This document shows, in pieces, positions 23,451 to 35,377 of a stretch of 64,000 nucleotides of DNA. A model generated the notes under the pieces. The model was not told the DNA's origin. It worked only from the letters and a program-made list of their open reading frames with translations, and searched no databases. This DNA is from Hetaerina americana (Eukaryota > Arthropoda > Insecta > Odonata > Calopterygidae). The stretch is from NCBI GenBank assembly GCA_022747635.1, contig JAKTNV010000017.1, positions 2,653,501-2,717,500 on the forward strand, written 5' to 3'. How positions within the stretch are numbered: the first letter of the stretch is position 1; each line of letters begins with the position of its first letter. A program made the translations under genes and the position numbers.

Positions 23451-23798
23451 GTCAATAAAAAGTTATTACGGAAAATGCCACAAAGGAATTATACAGCAAC
23501 GCTTATACCCGAAGCTTGAAAATTACTAGCACTGCGCCCTAGATTTTAAAAGTACCGTACTTCCCGGACCATTAAACGCACCATGCCTTTTCTCGTTCGA
23601 CTTTACGTAAAATTATCGGATCAGACCAAAAATTGCTATAATTTTAAGACTTTTTAGGAAGCAAACATATTTGTTGCATTAAAAAATTAGCTTCTACATA
23701 AACTATAAATGACAGATTCAGGTGTGATATGATGGGACCGTTGCATAATAACAGAGACGAAACCTCTTGCAATTTTCCACTTAATAAAGATTTATTTT
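23451..23798. other. No gene seen
   Basis: AT-rich DNA between the LINE Y relic and a hammerhead-like segment. Confidence 0.5.
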
Positions 23799-23836
23799 CG
23801 ACTAGTTTCAATGTACCACATCATTTTCAAAGGAAG
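23799..23836 (-). repeat. Possible Penelope-like element end
   Basis: The minus strand reads TTTGAAAATGATGTGG and then ATTGAAACTAGTCG, with AATAAA just after. This is the spacing of a degenerate hammerhead-like core (CTGATGA...GAAAC) as found at the ends of Penelope-like retroelements. Here the CTGA part is mutated. Only the short motif supports it. Confidence 0.35.
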
Positions 23837-24348
23837 CTTTCAATTTACTGAATCCGACATGTAAATATATATACTAGACATAGGAGGTGGAGAAACCGGG
23901 GTGTCCCAACGGTTGTGGGAGAGAAGCGAGTTGAGAAACCGAAGCTATTGAGAATGGGAAGTAAACCAGGTAAAGGGAGAGATGGAGATTGAAGGTTTGT
24001 AAAGGAAGAAGGATGGACAAAGGAGTACGGAGAGTCAGATCGGTTGCAATGGGACGGTCTTCTTGGGGGTCCCTTGCGGTGTCCATCGTCCCGTCTCCCC
24101 ACAGCGTGCGGGAAAGGAAGATGTAGTCTTGTGCCGTCGGTCCGTTGGCCGATCGGTCGCCTCCGCTGGGGATCCTCCGGGTGCCGACAGTTATGCTGAA
24201 ATCATATGCCCGGTTATTTTCAATGTCGAATTTTATGACCTTTCTTTTGTATTCAAGTGGTAGGTTTTATGCTATTTTAGTTACAGTATGCCTGCAGGCA
24301 CTATTTCTCTTCGTGAATCCTTCGCAACGTGACGTCCCAGAAAAATTT
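23837..24348. other. No gene seen
   Basis: Mixed composition with a purine-rich part at 23880-24030 and a GC-rich part at 24050-24190. No recognisable domain. Confidence 0.45.
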
Positions 24349-24359
24349 GCAATAGGCAT

Positions 24360-25138
24360 TATTATTAGGTATTCTACCGGTTAAGGTAGGTTTTTGGATG
24401 GACATAATTACTAATTAATTAATTTGTGACCCCTAGCAAAACACAACATCCTACTCTACATCAGGTCCTTCTTCAGCTCTGAGTACTTTCTTCCTCCCTT
24501 CATCTCGTCCAATATCCCTATCCTGTTCCTTCCCTTTCTTCGTTTTTCCAACATTCTCCCCTCTATCAAAGTCTTCAACATCCCACTACCCGTCAATACC
24601 CCCTTCATCCACTTTTCCTGCCTCCATAGGATTTCTCCCAACAAACCCCTCTCTTCGCCCACCATACGCTCCATATCAAAGTTTTTACGAGTCTTTTCTT
24701 AACATCCTTACTCAACGTCCCCATCATCAACTCCCTCCTCCTTGTGAAAGCCTCTTTGCCTAGCGCAATTCTTCTCCTTACGTCCTTATTACTTTGACCG
24801 TGTTGGTCCAAAACACTACCGAGATACGTAAACTGTTCTACCTGCTCTAGTTTTTGCCCTCCTATTTTAATGTCAAGCTTAGCCTTTTTCTTTCTAGAAA
24901 ATCGCATAACTTTTGTTTTATTAATATTTAATCTCATCCCATACCTGTCGCATTAAATTTCCAATTCACTAAGCAATGCTTGCAGCCCCTTGGCTGACTG
25001 ACAAACTAAAGCTTGGTCATCAGCAAACCTAACTGATTTTACGAATTTCCCGCCCCCTTTCATTCCTACCTCCAGTTCTTCCCATGCCTCTTTAATCATT
25101 TCCTCTGCATACAGGTTGAACAGCAACGGTGATATTAG
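24360..25138 (-). mobile_element. LINE family Y, copy b, 5'-truncated with target duplication
   Basis: A 779-bp minus-strand insertion with perfect 11-bp flanks, GCAATAGGCAT at 24349-24359 and 25139-25149. Reading from the 5' side, it starts inside the RT just before the active site. It then has SVRFADDQALVCQSAKGLQA, so the F-A-D-D box is intact at about 25015-25030. Next come RYGMRLNINKTKVMRFSRKK, EQVEQFTYLGSVLDQHGQSN and VRRRIALGKEAFTRRRELMM. The 3' UTR ends CCTACCTTAACCGGTAGAAT followed by a short AAT-type tail. Truncation at the 5' end together with a target duplication is typical of target-primed reverse transcription. Later frameshifts break the C-terminal part. Confidence 0.85.
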
Positions 25139-25149
25139 GCAATAGGCAT

Positions 25150-25413
25150 ACCCGTCACTAATTGTCTCACTTCAATTAAAATAATTTTTGATTGAAACAA
25201 TAACCCTGTTCTTCCTGTGTTTAATCAAGTTCTTAACATGTTCCTCGAGCTTTGGTCATATAGGAGCATATTAGCGTTTTTTTAAGTAAGTTTTAAGTTT
25301 TTAGTAAGTAAGTCATAAGTTTTTTTTACTCCTATCTACATTCGCTGAATTAATTTCCTACTTTACATTCTTGTATCATCTTCTCAGCCGGAGGTGGGCC
25401 AAATGCCTTTCAG

Positions 25414-25419
<6 letters not shown>
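25150..25419. other. No gene seen
   Basis: AT-rich spacer before the (AT)n tract. Confidence 0.5.

Positions 25420-25480
<61 letters not shown>
25420..25480. repeat. (AT)n microsatellite
   Basis: About 60 bases of uninterrupted AT repeats. The Tyr-Ile repeat frames over it are artefacts. Confidence 0.95.
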
Positions 25481-25487
<7 letters not shown>

Positions 25488-25770
25488 CAAGCGAAAAATT
25501 CTGTCTCCTTCATCACAAATACCAAAGTCCACAAAAATCTACAAAAACTCTAAAATTCTATTTTCTGCTAACTTTGCAGTTATTCGACGGAGTGGATATG
25601 TGTGTCAAACTGCTAGTCTTCATTGTACGCGAATTCATATGTCTTTCGGCAATATCAACTCTTTATCTTAAATTAGCACTTTAATTTGCATTGCATCATC
25701 AACAGTAAATTTTCCATTTTTATTTATACAGACCGGTCTGGCCAGAGCATCAATAAAAACACATTTTTCT
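25481..25770. other. No gene seen
   Basis: AT-rich spacer with no recognisable content. Confidence 0.5.
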
Positions 25771-25968
25771 AAGAAACTGCGGTAGATGCCGCAACAGTCC
25801 GTAACTTTTATCGGAGTTATCCGTTAAATGTGCGTTACAATGCAGCCCTTTCAGAGTGTATGAGGACGCCTCGGTAGCTCAACTGGCTAAAGCACTCGGC
25901 GGAATATCGAGGGATCTGGGTTCGAATTCCGGTCAAGGTGAATGAGTTTTACACTCTGAAACACTGAA
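25771..25968 (+). mobile_element. Inverted-repeat element with tRNA-like core, copy 1
   Basis: The left arm begins AAGAAACTGCGG and runs through CGTAACTTTTATCGGAGTTA and TTACAATGCAGCCCTTTCAG. The core is tRNA-like: TCGGTAGCTCAACTGGCTAA (box A) and CTGGGTTCGAATTCCGG (box B), with CTCGG...TCGAG able to form an anticodon stem. It ends in GGTCAAGGTGAATG. The core is framed by an exact 12-bp inverted repeat, TTTCAGAGTGTA at 25849-25860 and TACACTCTGAAA at 25950-25961. The right arm is truncated soon after. The left arm is the reverse complement of the right arm of the copy at 60116. The U33 position is not T and the acceptor stem pairs poorly, so it is not a working tRNA gene. Confidence 0.65.
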
Positions 25969-26429
25969 ACATAGTTTTATATGCACCAATTTTTCCGATT
26001 CCCTTATTAGATCTGTCATTTTCTTAGTATCCGTGCAGCTCAAGATTAACTTTCTCTTCCTCCACTTCATTCCAGTCAATTCAAATGATTTTGCTAACGA
26101 ATTCATTTGCAATCAATCCCTGGTGATCTTTCACCTGTGGGCGTAATTATGTCTAATGTGCGTTGAACCCTTTCTTGTTGCGTGATCATCAATGGCATTA
26201 CGTCTCTGTGCAAATGGTATGCACTCTTCTTTTTCTATATTGTTCTCAATCCGTTTGCAGTGTTCCAATCTCATACCTTAACGCTGAATCTCTAGTGATC
26301 ATGTCCCGGAACTTCCACCGTTGGCGCCAATATTTTTCGTCTTTTTAAGTTTAAGGTCTCTACTAATGTGTGCTTACCTAGAATCAGGAATGCTCTCGTG
26401 CTTCTGGTTAAGTAACCAGCTCGCATGCG
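25969..26429. other. No gene seen
   Basis: AT-rich DNA, nothing recognisable. Confidence 0.5.
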
Positions 26430-26960
26430 CTGCTTCTCTGCCGGTTCCTCCCTTCCTCCTCTTTCCCCCTTATCCCATTCTCCTCCTTCTGCCACCCCCC
26501 CTGGTGCTTAATTTCCACGCCCCCCCCCCCTCAGACCCCCTCCCTGCCACATCACCTCCTTTTTCTCCTGCCGCCCTCATCATTCAAAGCGAGAGTCCCC
26601 ATCAAAGGGGGCCGTGTACTGACCCTCGAACGGTGACCGGTGACCCCTCCCCACTTTTGCCGCCTCCCCTCCCTCATCCACCAACCTCTCGTTTGTCACC
26701 TCCGCGCCGCGTTCGGCAGGTGGACGAACGGGACGGGGGAGCCGCGCTCCCATCTCGGAAGGGGGCCCCTGGGAGGAAGGAGAGAGGGGGAGCTGAACCG
26801 AGGGGCGGTCTCCAGGGGTCATGGAGGTGAGTGGACGGGAGCTCTCCGGGTGTCTGGGGAAGGGGAGAGGGTAAAGAATCCAAGTCATCTCTGCCCGGCC
26901 AGGAGCCGAGTCGGCAATTGCTTAAGTCCTTCCGATTGATCAGGGATGAGGAAACTCCCG
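26430..26960. other. GC-rich island, pyrimidine then purine
   Basis: Plus strand is C/T-rich from about 26440 to 26700 and G/A-rich from about 26710 to 26880. Frames of 69-169 codons on both strands are low-complexity. It ends near a consensus-like 5' splice site (26821-26832), so a 5' exon is possible but not shown. Confidence 0.5.
26821..26832 (+). promoter_or_regulatory. Candidate start codon and 5' splice site
   Basis: ATGGAG followed by GTGAGT at 26827. The donor matches the consensus well and the ATG sits at the downstream edge of a GC island. No matching downstream exon was found in the window, so this may be chance. Confidence 0.2.
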
Positions 26961-28010
26961 CGAGAGTGGTGCCCGCTTGATTGAGGACAAGAGGCTTACC
27001 GTTTATGAATATTGGACGGATGGGTTGTTGATTTGATGTGGTTGGAAATTATTTTCGCAGAACAAGGTCGTTTGCCTCCGCTGGCAGCAGTCGCTGCACA
27101 TTCGATTCGGTTCATTTGAAAATCATACACGGTTCTTCGACACAAGGATATATTTTTATTCGTTTTACCAACCTAGAGGGAAGCGGTGATTGCGGCTGTA
27201 ATATTGGTCGGTAATCATCATATGCATTTTCATTATACTCCGCTACCCATTGCTAGGTATTGTGGCGGCGAGTGTTAAAGCAAATGGGAGTGCTAGTCCT
27301 CTTCACGGTATTATATTTATTTTTATAAGAAGTCTCAAAGTAATCCAACATGTCATGATGTACATACGAGGTAAAATGTGCGAGTCCTCCTAAAAGAAAC
27401 TTGGCTTTCATGGGTGGTTGGTTTTAATTATGATTACAAATTTGGTAAATGAATTATTTCATTTTGATTATATTTTATTAATAATGAGGGGCAGGTGTCA
27501 ATTTCGGCATGAGATGAATACTTAATGAAAGCACAAGCTTTGTAACATTTTCAATACAGGAAAGTGTCGTAGGGATTTAGGTTAAGTAGGCTCGTACCCC
27601 TTTGAGCTACTAAAAAAGCAAGCTCGACTAATATTTTTTTTAATTTTTACCACCCTTAAATTTTATTTTTGATCTGAAGAATTGATTTAAATTATTCGAA
27701 GATTGGACCACCCAGATAAAAGAAATGGCTACTCATATTGATGGTGTTGAAAACTCGTCTTTCTCCAAATTCACGCCATGACAAAACTAAGGGTTTTCTC
27801 TAAAACTAAGGGTAATCTCTTTGTTTTTTAGAAATGGATTTTTACATATCACTCCACTTAAAACGACTTAATGCAATGATTTAATAATTCCCTGCCATGA
27901 CTGATTGATAGATAAATTCCTTTTAAATTAATTACAATCATTAAAATTAAACTATTACCCCATGCTCAGGTGTTACCTCGCGGGTTGATTTTACGTATAT
28001 GTTTAGAGAC
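26961..28010. other. No gene seen
   Basis: AT-rich DNA. A good acceptor-like sequence, ATTATTTTCGCAG, ends at 27060, but no open exon with a donor follows. Confidence 0.45.
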
Positions 28011-28045
28011 ACCTGATGATGTCGACTATTCGTCGAAAACTTGTC
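28011..28045 (+). repeat. Possible Penelope-like hammerhead core
   Basis: ACCTGATGATGTCGAC followed by CGTCGAAAACTTGTCC. CTGATGA and GAAAAC stand at hammerhead-like spacing with partly complementary TCGAC/GTCGA between them. No coding remnant of a Penelope-like element was found beside it. Confidence 0.35.
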
Positions 28046-29469
28046 CTTCTCAATTACTTCTTTGCTCTGCTGGCAGTTTCAAACCATCATCAAAATACTC
28101 TTTCTTTATACCTCTTATCAGCTTACTTTGTATTCACCCTTCCATGGCATCACTGCTCAATTCCTTTTCATTATTTTCTGGAAATTTCAGGAAAAAGCAA
28201 TTTAACCTTAATTTAATTAATTAAGGCATTTTTCTGCTAATTTAAATGTCATTTTATTCGTTGGTGTTTTAATACAATGTAGTCTAATAAAGCGTTAAGC
28301 GTAGTGTGGCGAGTAGTTTAGAAATGTTGATAGGTTCCTGAATACTTAAAAAAACCTACCTTTGGCTATTTCATGATCAATAATAAAAATCATGAATAGG
28401 AAAGAGTGAGGGAAGAATTGGCATTGAAGTGAGTATCTTTCAACTAGATCTCACCGATAAAGGTCGATCGCTTCCCAAAATAAGCAGGCGGCTCCGGGTT
28501 TGATGTCAAGTTGGTTTCAAAGCAGTCATCTTCGACTCACTATTGTCCGCTGCGTCAAAATGAGCTCTTATGATATGCACTTATGCAAAAGGTTTTAGTT
28601 TAAAAAAACATGTTTATTAAAATGGCCACAGAAAGATAAATATGCAGTGTTTCATATCAATTTTTTCAGCAAATTATGAATGACCGTGGAAATATAATCT
28701 AGTCAAACATTTTATTCTAGTAAAAATGGACGATTTCACACGTTATGACATAGTTTGCTAACTAAAGATATAACTTCATTCAAACATATGATATCACTGC
28801 CGTTTCAAAGAGGCTGCAATAGCATTTTAGAACCGCTAAAGCGAAAATTATGTGGTAAGTTTCTGATGAGAAGTCAGTTTGCTTTGCCTTTTGTGGTATC
28901 GTGACTGTTGACCATTGTACTGTCTTTTCAAACCAAGGACTAGAGTTTTGATTCTCACGTGGGGATTGGAATTTTCAACGCGATTCCATTTATTAAATGT
29001 GTATGGAGAATCATCACTTCCTGAATATTCTCTCCGGACGGTATTTTAAAGCTTTGATTCCCATACGACTTCCTGTTGAAGTCGACTATTAGCAAATAGT
29101 TGCTCACTACTTTTTCATCTCTCTCTGATTCATACACAGTTAATCATATTCTACTTAACTCTAGTGCACGGTTACTAAACCCATAAACATGGCCACATCA
29201 GTAAAGCACCTGCAAAATACTAAATTTGATGCGCTGTACTTTTGACGGCTATGTTAACGCAGAAATATCAAATATATTTCTCAATGTATGTATCTGACGA
29301 ACCCAGAGTTGGGTGGCTCTAAAAGATTCGAAGGCAGGGTTTCCAACTTTGGCGCTATGCCATTGCGCGGCGAGACGCATCTTTTTCGATTTTGATGAAG
29401 GAGCCCTCACGAGAGAACGATTGCCACTACCAAAATAAGGGAGCGAATGAGGTGCGAAACGACGCTGCC
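28046..29469. other. No gene seen
   Basis: AT-rich DNA, nothing recognisable on either strand. Confidence 0.5.
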
Positions 29470-30080
29470 CAGCGATACTCATGAGAAACCATTCGTTACC
29501 ACCGGTGCGGTCGACGTACTCAATTCAACGCGCGCGCCCGCCACCCCCGGGCCCACGGGCACCTCCGGTTTCTGAAGAGAGGACCCCGCTGTTACGCGCC
29601 GGCCCCCTCATCGGGAAAATGAATGGATGGATTGTGGAGTTGGCTTCGAGCTGGGAGGTGTGTGTGTGTGTGTGCCACCCCCCCGCTCGCGGCTCGGAAT
29701 GCGCTCCCCCTCCGGGTGCCCGGGACTTCGGAGTGCCCGGGAGAACGAATCCGTTTGACAAATCGGGTGGGTGGAGTAGGGTTATAAGGGGAAGGGGGTT
29801 AGGGATGGAGGGAGATGCGGCGGGAACGGTGGGGGCTTCTTTAATCCTTTTTACGCGGTAGGCGGACACCCGCGGCGTCAAACCAGAATGCTCGTGGCGC
29901 TCGTCTCGTCCTCAAAGCTTCGATTCATCGGGGAGGCATCCCTCTTTTTTTTCACAGCGTCTTCAACCGCCTGGCGATTCGTTTGAAGTTCGCAACGTGA
30001 TAAAGTGCGTGTCTTGATGGCCTATCTTTCGTGTTGCCTCCTCTCGTCGCCCCACCCCTTACCACTCTCCCTTGAGACGA
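29470..30080. other. GC-rich, CpG-rich island
   Basis: Includes AACGCGCGCGCCCGCC at about 29527, G/C-rich DNA to 29770, a purine-rich stretch at 29760-29840, and a (TG)n run at 29659-29673. Frames of 118-126 codons lie on both strands with no domain. This is the most CpG-dense part of the window by eye and a reasonable promoter candidate. Confidence 0.5.
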
Positions 30081-30615
30081 AACCACCACTCCTCGTTATT
30101 CTAAGTGTTTTCCATCGTCCGTGACAAAGGCGAGTCACCGTCCTAAGGGTGCGACTGCAGTTTTGCTCACATGCCAGGTTGACGCTACGCATAAAATGGT
30201 TAATCCGGATACTACATAGATCTCCTTTTGAATTTAAAACGAGTCGGATGAGTCTCAATTTTACGATGCTGCTTAATGCATGTTATGAAATTCTATCATC
30301 GTTTTTCACATATATAGGTTAATATTTCAGAATGTGGAGGGTTTGGTAGCGTTAAAAACTATCCTTATCTAATATTTATTTCATATTACATTTTATTGTC
30401 AATTTAGTTTAGGTTATGATTTTGGCTCACCTATTATTGTAATTTTATTATTATAATAATAAGTGAGCTAACACCTATTATTATTACAGTCTATCATCGA
30501 ATATTTGATTGGATTTTAACGTAAGAGAAATATTTGTGAAATTACACAAATGAGGTTTTTCCTCCGCCATAACTCTTCCCTTCAGTTGTAGACCCTGGTT
30601 TCACTGAAATTAATA
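30081..30615. other. No gene seen
   Basis: AT-rich spacer with short ATT/ATA repeats near 30430-30490. Confidence 0.5.
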
Positions 30616-30626
30616 TTACTGGTATT

Positions 30627-32721
30627 CTACCGGTTAAGGTAGGTTTGGAATGGGCACAGTCCATACAATGGTACAACAATACATTTCTTTGCCTCTGCTG
30701 GAAAAATAAAGCCTGAGTTCCGACACAAAAATTAGCCCCTCTTCAGTTCCGCATGCATTCTTGCTCCCTTCATTTTGTCAACATCCCGATCCTATTCCTA
30801 CCCCCTCCTCGCTTGCCCAACGTTCTCCCCTCTGTCACAATCTTCAACACCCCATCGCTAATCAAAGAACTTTTCATTCACCTTTACTGCATCATTTGGA
30901 TTTCTCTCAACAATCTCCTCTCATCCCTTCATCATGCCAAGCAATGCCTCGTTTGTTGTCAATCTGTCCATGTAACCTTTTTCACCCATCATAAAAATCA
31001 CACATTTTAAAAGGCCTCCGGACAACGCCTATCGCATTTATTCAAGGACCATATTTTCGCACCATACAAAACCACGCTCCACATCTAAGTTTTCACAAAT
31101 CGTTTCTTAACATCTTTGCTCATATTAACAGCTTCTTTGCCTAACGAATTTCTTCTAATTATTTCCCTACTTCTTTGACCATATCGGTCCGAAACACTTT
31201 CAAGATGGGTAACTGTTTCTCTTTCTCTAGTTTATGAACTCCTGTTTTAATATTAAACCTAGCTCTAATCTTTTTTGTAAACCGCATAACTTGGTTTTAT
31301 TTTAATTTATTCTTAACGCCTATGTGCATATCTAGCCCATAAAAGCTCTTCTCCGTATGTTAACTTGAATCGTTAAGTAGTTCCGCGGGAATTTTATCAA
31401 CCACCACAGCCTTGTTTGATTTCTATTCCCTATATACCCTTTTCCATGCCTGGACCTAAGCTCTACTAATCCACGTCAAATTCTCTTCGTTTGCCCAAGC
31501 TTCCTGGCCTAATTCATGTATCTTTCCATTCCTCCACATGCATTTTATATCTCTTGTATCTTCGCTGGTTCAGTTAATAACTTTCCTGACTAATCCTTAA
31601 TAGTCTGCACGGATTTTACCATCTTACTTCGTTACAGTGAATTTACCTTTCTGTTTGGTGGACCCATTTTACCCATACTTTATAAATATTCCATATCATA
31701 GAACAGCGTACTTCACCACGCTTCTTTCGCTCGACTAGTTTCCCGCCTCGGCTTATTATTAAATTCTTAGTACTTCCATTTACTTAATTCTGTATTTTTA
31801 TTTTTCCATTTCCTTCTCTCATCTATCTTCCTAATCATCTCCCTGCACCCTGCCCTCACCTAAATTTGTCTCTGCAGACTGCTGTCACTCCTTTCTTAAC
31901 GTCCCGGTTAATACTTCTTCATTCCATTTCCTTGGCCGTGTCGCCCGTTTTAACCTCTTTAATCTGATGTCACACACTATGATGAAATTTCATCCAGTTC
32001 TGTGAAAAACTGTGGTGGAAACTGTGAATTAATCACGCTATTCCTAAATCTGTGCCTATTCATAATGTGATCTAACTGATATAGTCCTAATCCCAAGCAT
32101 TTTCCGTATATAACTACGCCTACTGTTATGTTTACGCCTTTTTATGTTCGTTATAATTAAGCCCCGTCATATAACTCGATTATTTTCTCCCTGCTGCCAT
32201 TCCTTGTTCCTAAAATGTAGTCCCCTACCTTACTACCATCTCGTCTACTTCCGCGGAAGACCCGCGGAATATATCCCCCATCACTATAAAATGATTCCCT
32301 CAAATAATACAAACAAGTATGCCCTTTATGTGATGGTGTACCCTGTCGGAAGGCTTGCCTCTCACGCTGCTGTGCACCACAAATGGCCCAGGTCCCAGAG
32401 TTCCACACTATTTATTACACTTTTGTTCAACATGAATTTTGGGACAATTAATTGAGGTGGTACACTTTTGCCTTCCTTAATCGTGATTTTAATGTGACAC
32501 CGTCACTCAAATAGCCGTCCCACTGAGTTCAGACACCTTTCCAACCGACACACTAAGGATCTGACTACCTTTCATCTGATTACGTTCTACTCTTCGACCT
32601 AACTGGGACATCGGTGACCCCTCCTGAGGCATTCATTACTACTCCTGCCAGTAGAGTTGTAGGGTTCACAAGAACTCACAAGCCCTTCCACCACGTCATG
32701 GTTTTAGCCCATAGGGAGGTT
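30627..32721 (-). mobile_element. LINE family Y, copy c, internally deleted
   Basis: A minus-strand copy of about 2.1 kb. The 5' region (32720-32450) is similar to the 5' region of the copy at 61090-62800. Next come endonuclease remnants: GSKVGDYILGTRNGSREKII at about 32240-32170, which fits the D-x-N-to-GLG-xRN segment of an AP-type endonuclease. The linker region follows, then VVVDKIPAELL at about 31400. The text then jumps to KTKLCGLQKR at about 31280, so the RT palm with the F-A-D-D box is absent. The 3' UTR ends CCTACCTTAACCGGTAGAAT at 30627. An 11-bp TTACTGGTATT at 30616-30626 and 32722-32732 is a candidate target duplication; part of it overlaps the expected 3' end of the element. Confidence 0.7.
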
Positions 32722-32732
32722 TTACTGGTATT

Positions 32733-34290
32733 ACTATGCAATGTATTTTATGAAATCAAAGCTTTAAGAATGTTTGTCTCCAATAACTGCGCAAATAGAA
32801 TCCTCGTAATGAAAAAAATACGGTCAAATATTTTTTGCTCTCGACAAATATAAATATATGAAAATTTTCCCAGCAGTTAGTATCTCAAAAATCAACCAAT
32901 CATAGTTTTAGAATTTCATCTTCTATTTTAATTTACTGGCAAAACATTTCTGTAAGCCAATCTCACAAATGACAACTCACACGATTTATACGAGGGTAAG
33001 ACTATTGGGTTTTAATCTACATTACTATTGGGTGCTCATACTTACTGTAGCACGTCGGTAAATGTCTTGCTATGCCATTCGGAAAATAAATAAGAATGAA
33101 AACATTCAATTGAAGGAAATTATAGGCCAAATATACACATTGTTGTAATTTGGTGAAATTTCCTTTATACATTTTGATAAAGGCGTGCAAATGATGTACA
33201 AATATTTTCTTCAGTCTTCTCATATTGAAGAATCATATTTTACTCCATTTGCTGAATTGAAATAACCTAATATTGTCGACTTTTCATGGGCGATTAATGG
33301 AGAAAATGGAGTATCAGCGACGTGCAAGTAGAGAATAATACTATTTTCATTCAAATTGATATTTTTTATTCTTTCTTATAAATCCTCCCTTATTTCGAGG
33401 ATGTTTATATCTCTGCATGAAAACTTCCTTCTTGATAAGTTGCAAACTGAAATATATACTTATAGTGAGAGGAGCATGGATTGCCCAGGGAAGCAATGAT
33501 TTATTGCGAAAGAAGGTACAAATCAAGCCTCATTATTTTTTAAAATAGTTTGCACAGGTGTGTCTCTGTTTAGGTCCATAGCCACCAAAAGTTTTTTTTT
33601 ACTGTGAGCACTCCTCAAGATTACTTCAATAATATAATTCTCGACCAAGAACGTATACTACCTATAAACTTCCAGTTTTTGCAGATGCCCAACTTCTAGT
33701 AGAAATGTAACGATGTTGCATCAAGAGAGTGACAATTTTACCATGGGAGTTTTCATCAGTCGGTGTACAACTGCATTGTCTAATTAACCGGTCTTTCTGT
33801 TATGGTTTTTAGTAAATATTCACTGCGTTCATACTCAAACGGAGAATGTGTTCGTCACAAAGCCTACCTTGTTGAACTTGGAGAGGTTTTTTGCGCCTAA
33901 ATTTGAATTCTTTCCTTAATTATTGAAATATTATATATGTGATGATAGCAGACAGTTGGAATATCATAAATTAAAATGGGTTACATATTTTGGCGATTTC
34001 AATCGATTTAACAACTCCTGCAGAAATCACGATCTACCCTAAATATAATAGTTTTAAAAGAGAATTTCTGGCTTTTTCCAGTGAAGGAAAACTAGATCTA
34101 CATCAATTTACTATCGTTGAACTCGGACGTTCTATTCTGAAATAGTTACTGGGAAAATATTTTTTTATGAATAGCAGTTTTAAATTATGGATTACGATGA
34201 ATTTCCTGTGTCGACTGTGATTGTCAGAGGGTGTTCGGGAATATTTTTTTTCTATAACATACTGAGAGCCTAAGCGAACTGCTCCCATCC
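32733..34290. other. No gene seen
   Basis: AT-rich DNA, nothing recognisable. Confidence 0.5.
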
Positions 34291-35340
34291 AAAGGAGGAA
34301 GGGGGAGAGAATTCGTTTACAAATGACAAATTTCCGAATGTGTATTCAAGCCCAGACTACGGCCATTTGTCAAGGGGCCGCGGTGAAAAAAGATGGCGCA
34401 CGCATTCCGAGCGTGTCCGAGACGACATATTTCATCGCATCGAAGTAGCAGAGCGTGGCGTCAGAGGATTAGAAGTATTTTATTGCTCGAATTTACACCT
34501 GTCTATGAAAAATTGGAGGGGTGGGTGAGACGCGAAGGGAAGCTAGTGGAGGGAACTGTGGGAGGGGTAAAGAGGAGTATACCTATGTATATAAAAAAAT
34601 TAAACACAAAAACAGATAAGACGGACATCCCATCCGTCCCTCTCTCTCCTCAGTCCATCTCCCGTCCCCACGCCTTAACCACCCGCCGACTCCTCTTGCT
34701 TGTAAACAGAATGCCACCTCCGAACAAAACAATTGGTTCGAGTGGGTGCGTAATCTATCACCTGGACAGAAGTTAGTTAGGAGGACGAGCCATTCAACAA
34801 GCTGTCGAGTTCGCTCGGGCGATAAGGGCCTCCGCCGTTTATGAAAACGGCCGCCCCGAAAACCCATTGTCGAGGGCCACCCACCCCCTCTCTCTCTCTC
34901 TTTCTCTTGAGTATGGTTTGGGCCGGGCCGCTCTGGGTGCTCGTCAGGGCCTCCCTCCTCCGCGTCACGGCAGGGGAGGTCCCTCTGGAGGGCCCTTGAG
35001 GGAGGAGATGCGGGGTCCTTCTCGAGAGCGCGAGGACAGCGGGGGGTGGTAGGGGGCCTCTGGGGCGATTCGTATGCTTGAAGTGAAGGGGGGGGGGGTT
35101 GAGGGAGATATAGTGAAGGTCCGGGAGGCGGGCCGGACGGTGATGCGGCCCGCTGAAGTGGGGAGAGTTCCCGGCGGCGAATCGGTGGGCGATTTATGTG
35201 GGGGCCGGCAAGTGAATGGCGCGCCTCGACGTTGGGACAAACGATTCGGGCCGAATTGAGACCGTCGGGGCTCCCATTTAAGTTCCCCTCGCGTTTGTGG
35301 CGGCGTCCGCAACGCCTCGTCCAAGGGATGCAAACTTTGG
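34291..35340. other. GC-rich island with strand switches
   Basis: GC content rises from about 34370. The segment 34620-34690 is pyrimidine-rich, 34800-34990 mixed and CpG-rich, and 34980-35190 purine-rich with a run of ten or more G near 35090. AAAAAAGATGGCG at about 34387 offers a good start context for a 127-codon frame (34393-34776), but its peptide has no recognisable domain. Candidate promoter or 5' exon region lying directly upstream of the splice-like site at 35371. Confidence 0.5.
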
Positions 35341-35377
35341 TTCCTCGTTCTAATTCCTATTTTTACCCTAGGTAAGC
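35341..35377 (+). promoter_or_regulatory. Candidate recursive (ratchet) splice site
   Basis: A pyrimidine-rich stretch with CTAAT (branch-point-like, about 35350) leads to TTTTTACCCTAG, immediately followed by GTAAGCC. The acceptor AG (35370-35371) and donor GT (35372-35373) are adjacent, with no exon between. This is the arrangement used to remove long introns stepwise in insects. It is the only clear case I found on either strand. RNA evidence is absent here. Confidence 0.3.

Noticed and set aside
25371..25560. Tyr-Ile repeat peptides
   Set aside because: Translation of the (AT)n microsatellite.
25873..25947. A tRNA gene
   Set aside because: Box A and box B are good, but the acceptor stem pairs poorly, position 33 is not T, and the sequence is embedded in inverted arms shared with another locus. 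It is an element core.
34393..34776. 127-codon frame with a good start context
   Set aside because: AAAAAGATGGCG is attractive, but the peptide matches nothing I know and the end of the frame lies in a pyrimidine tract.
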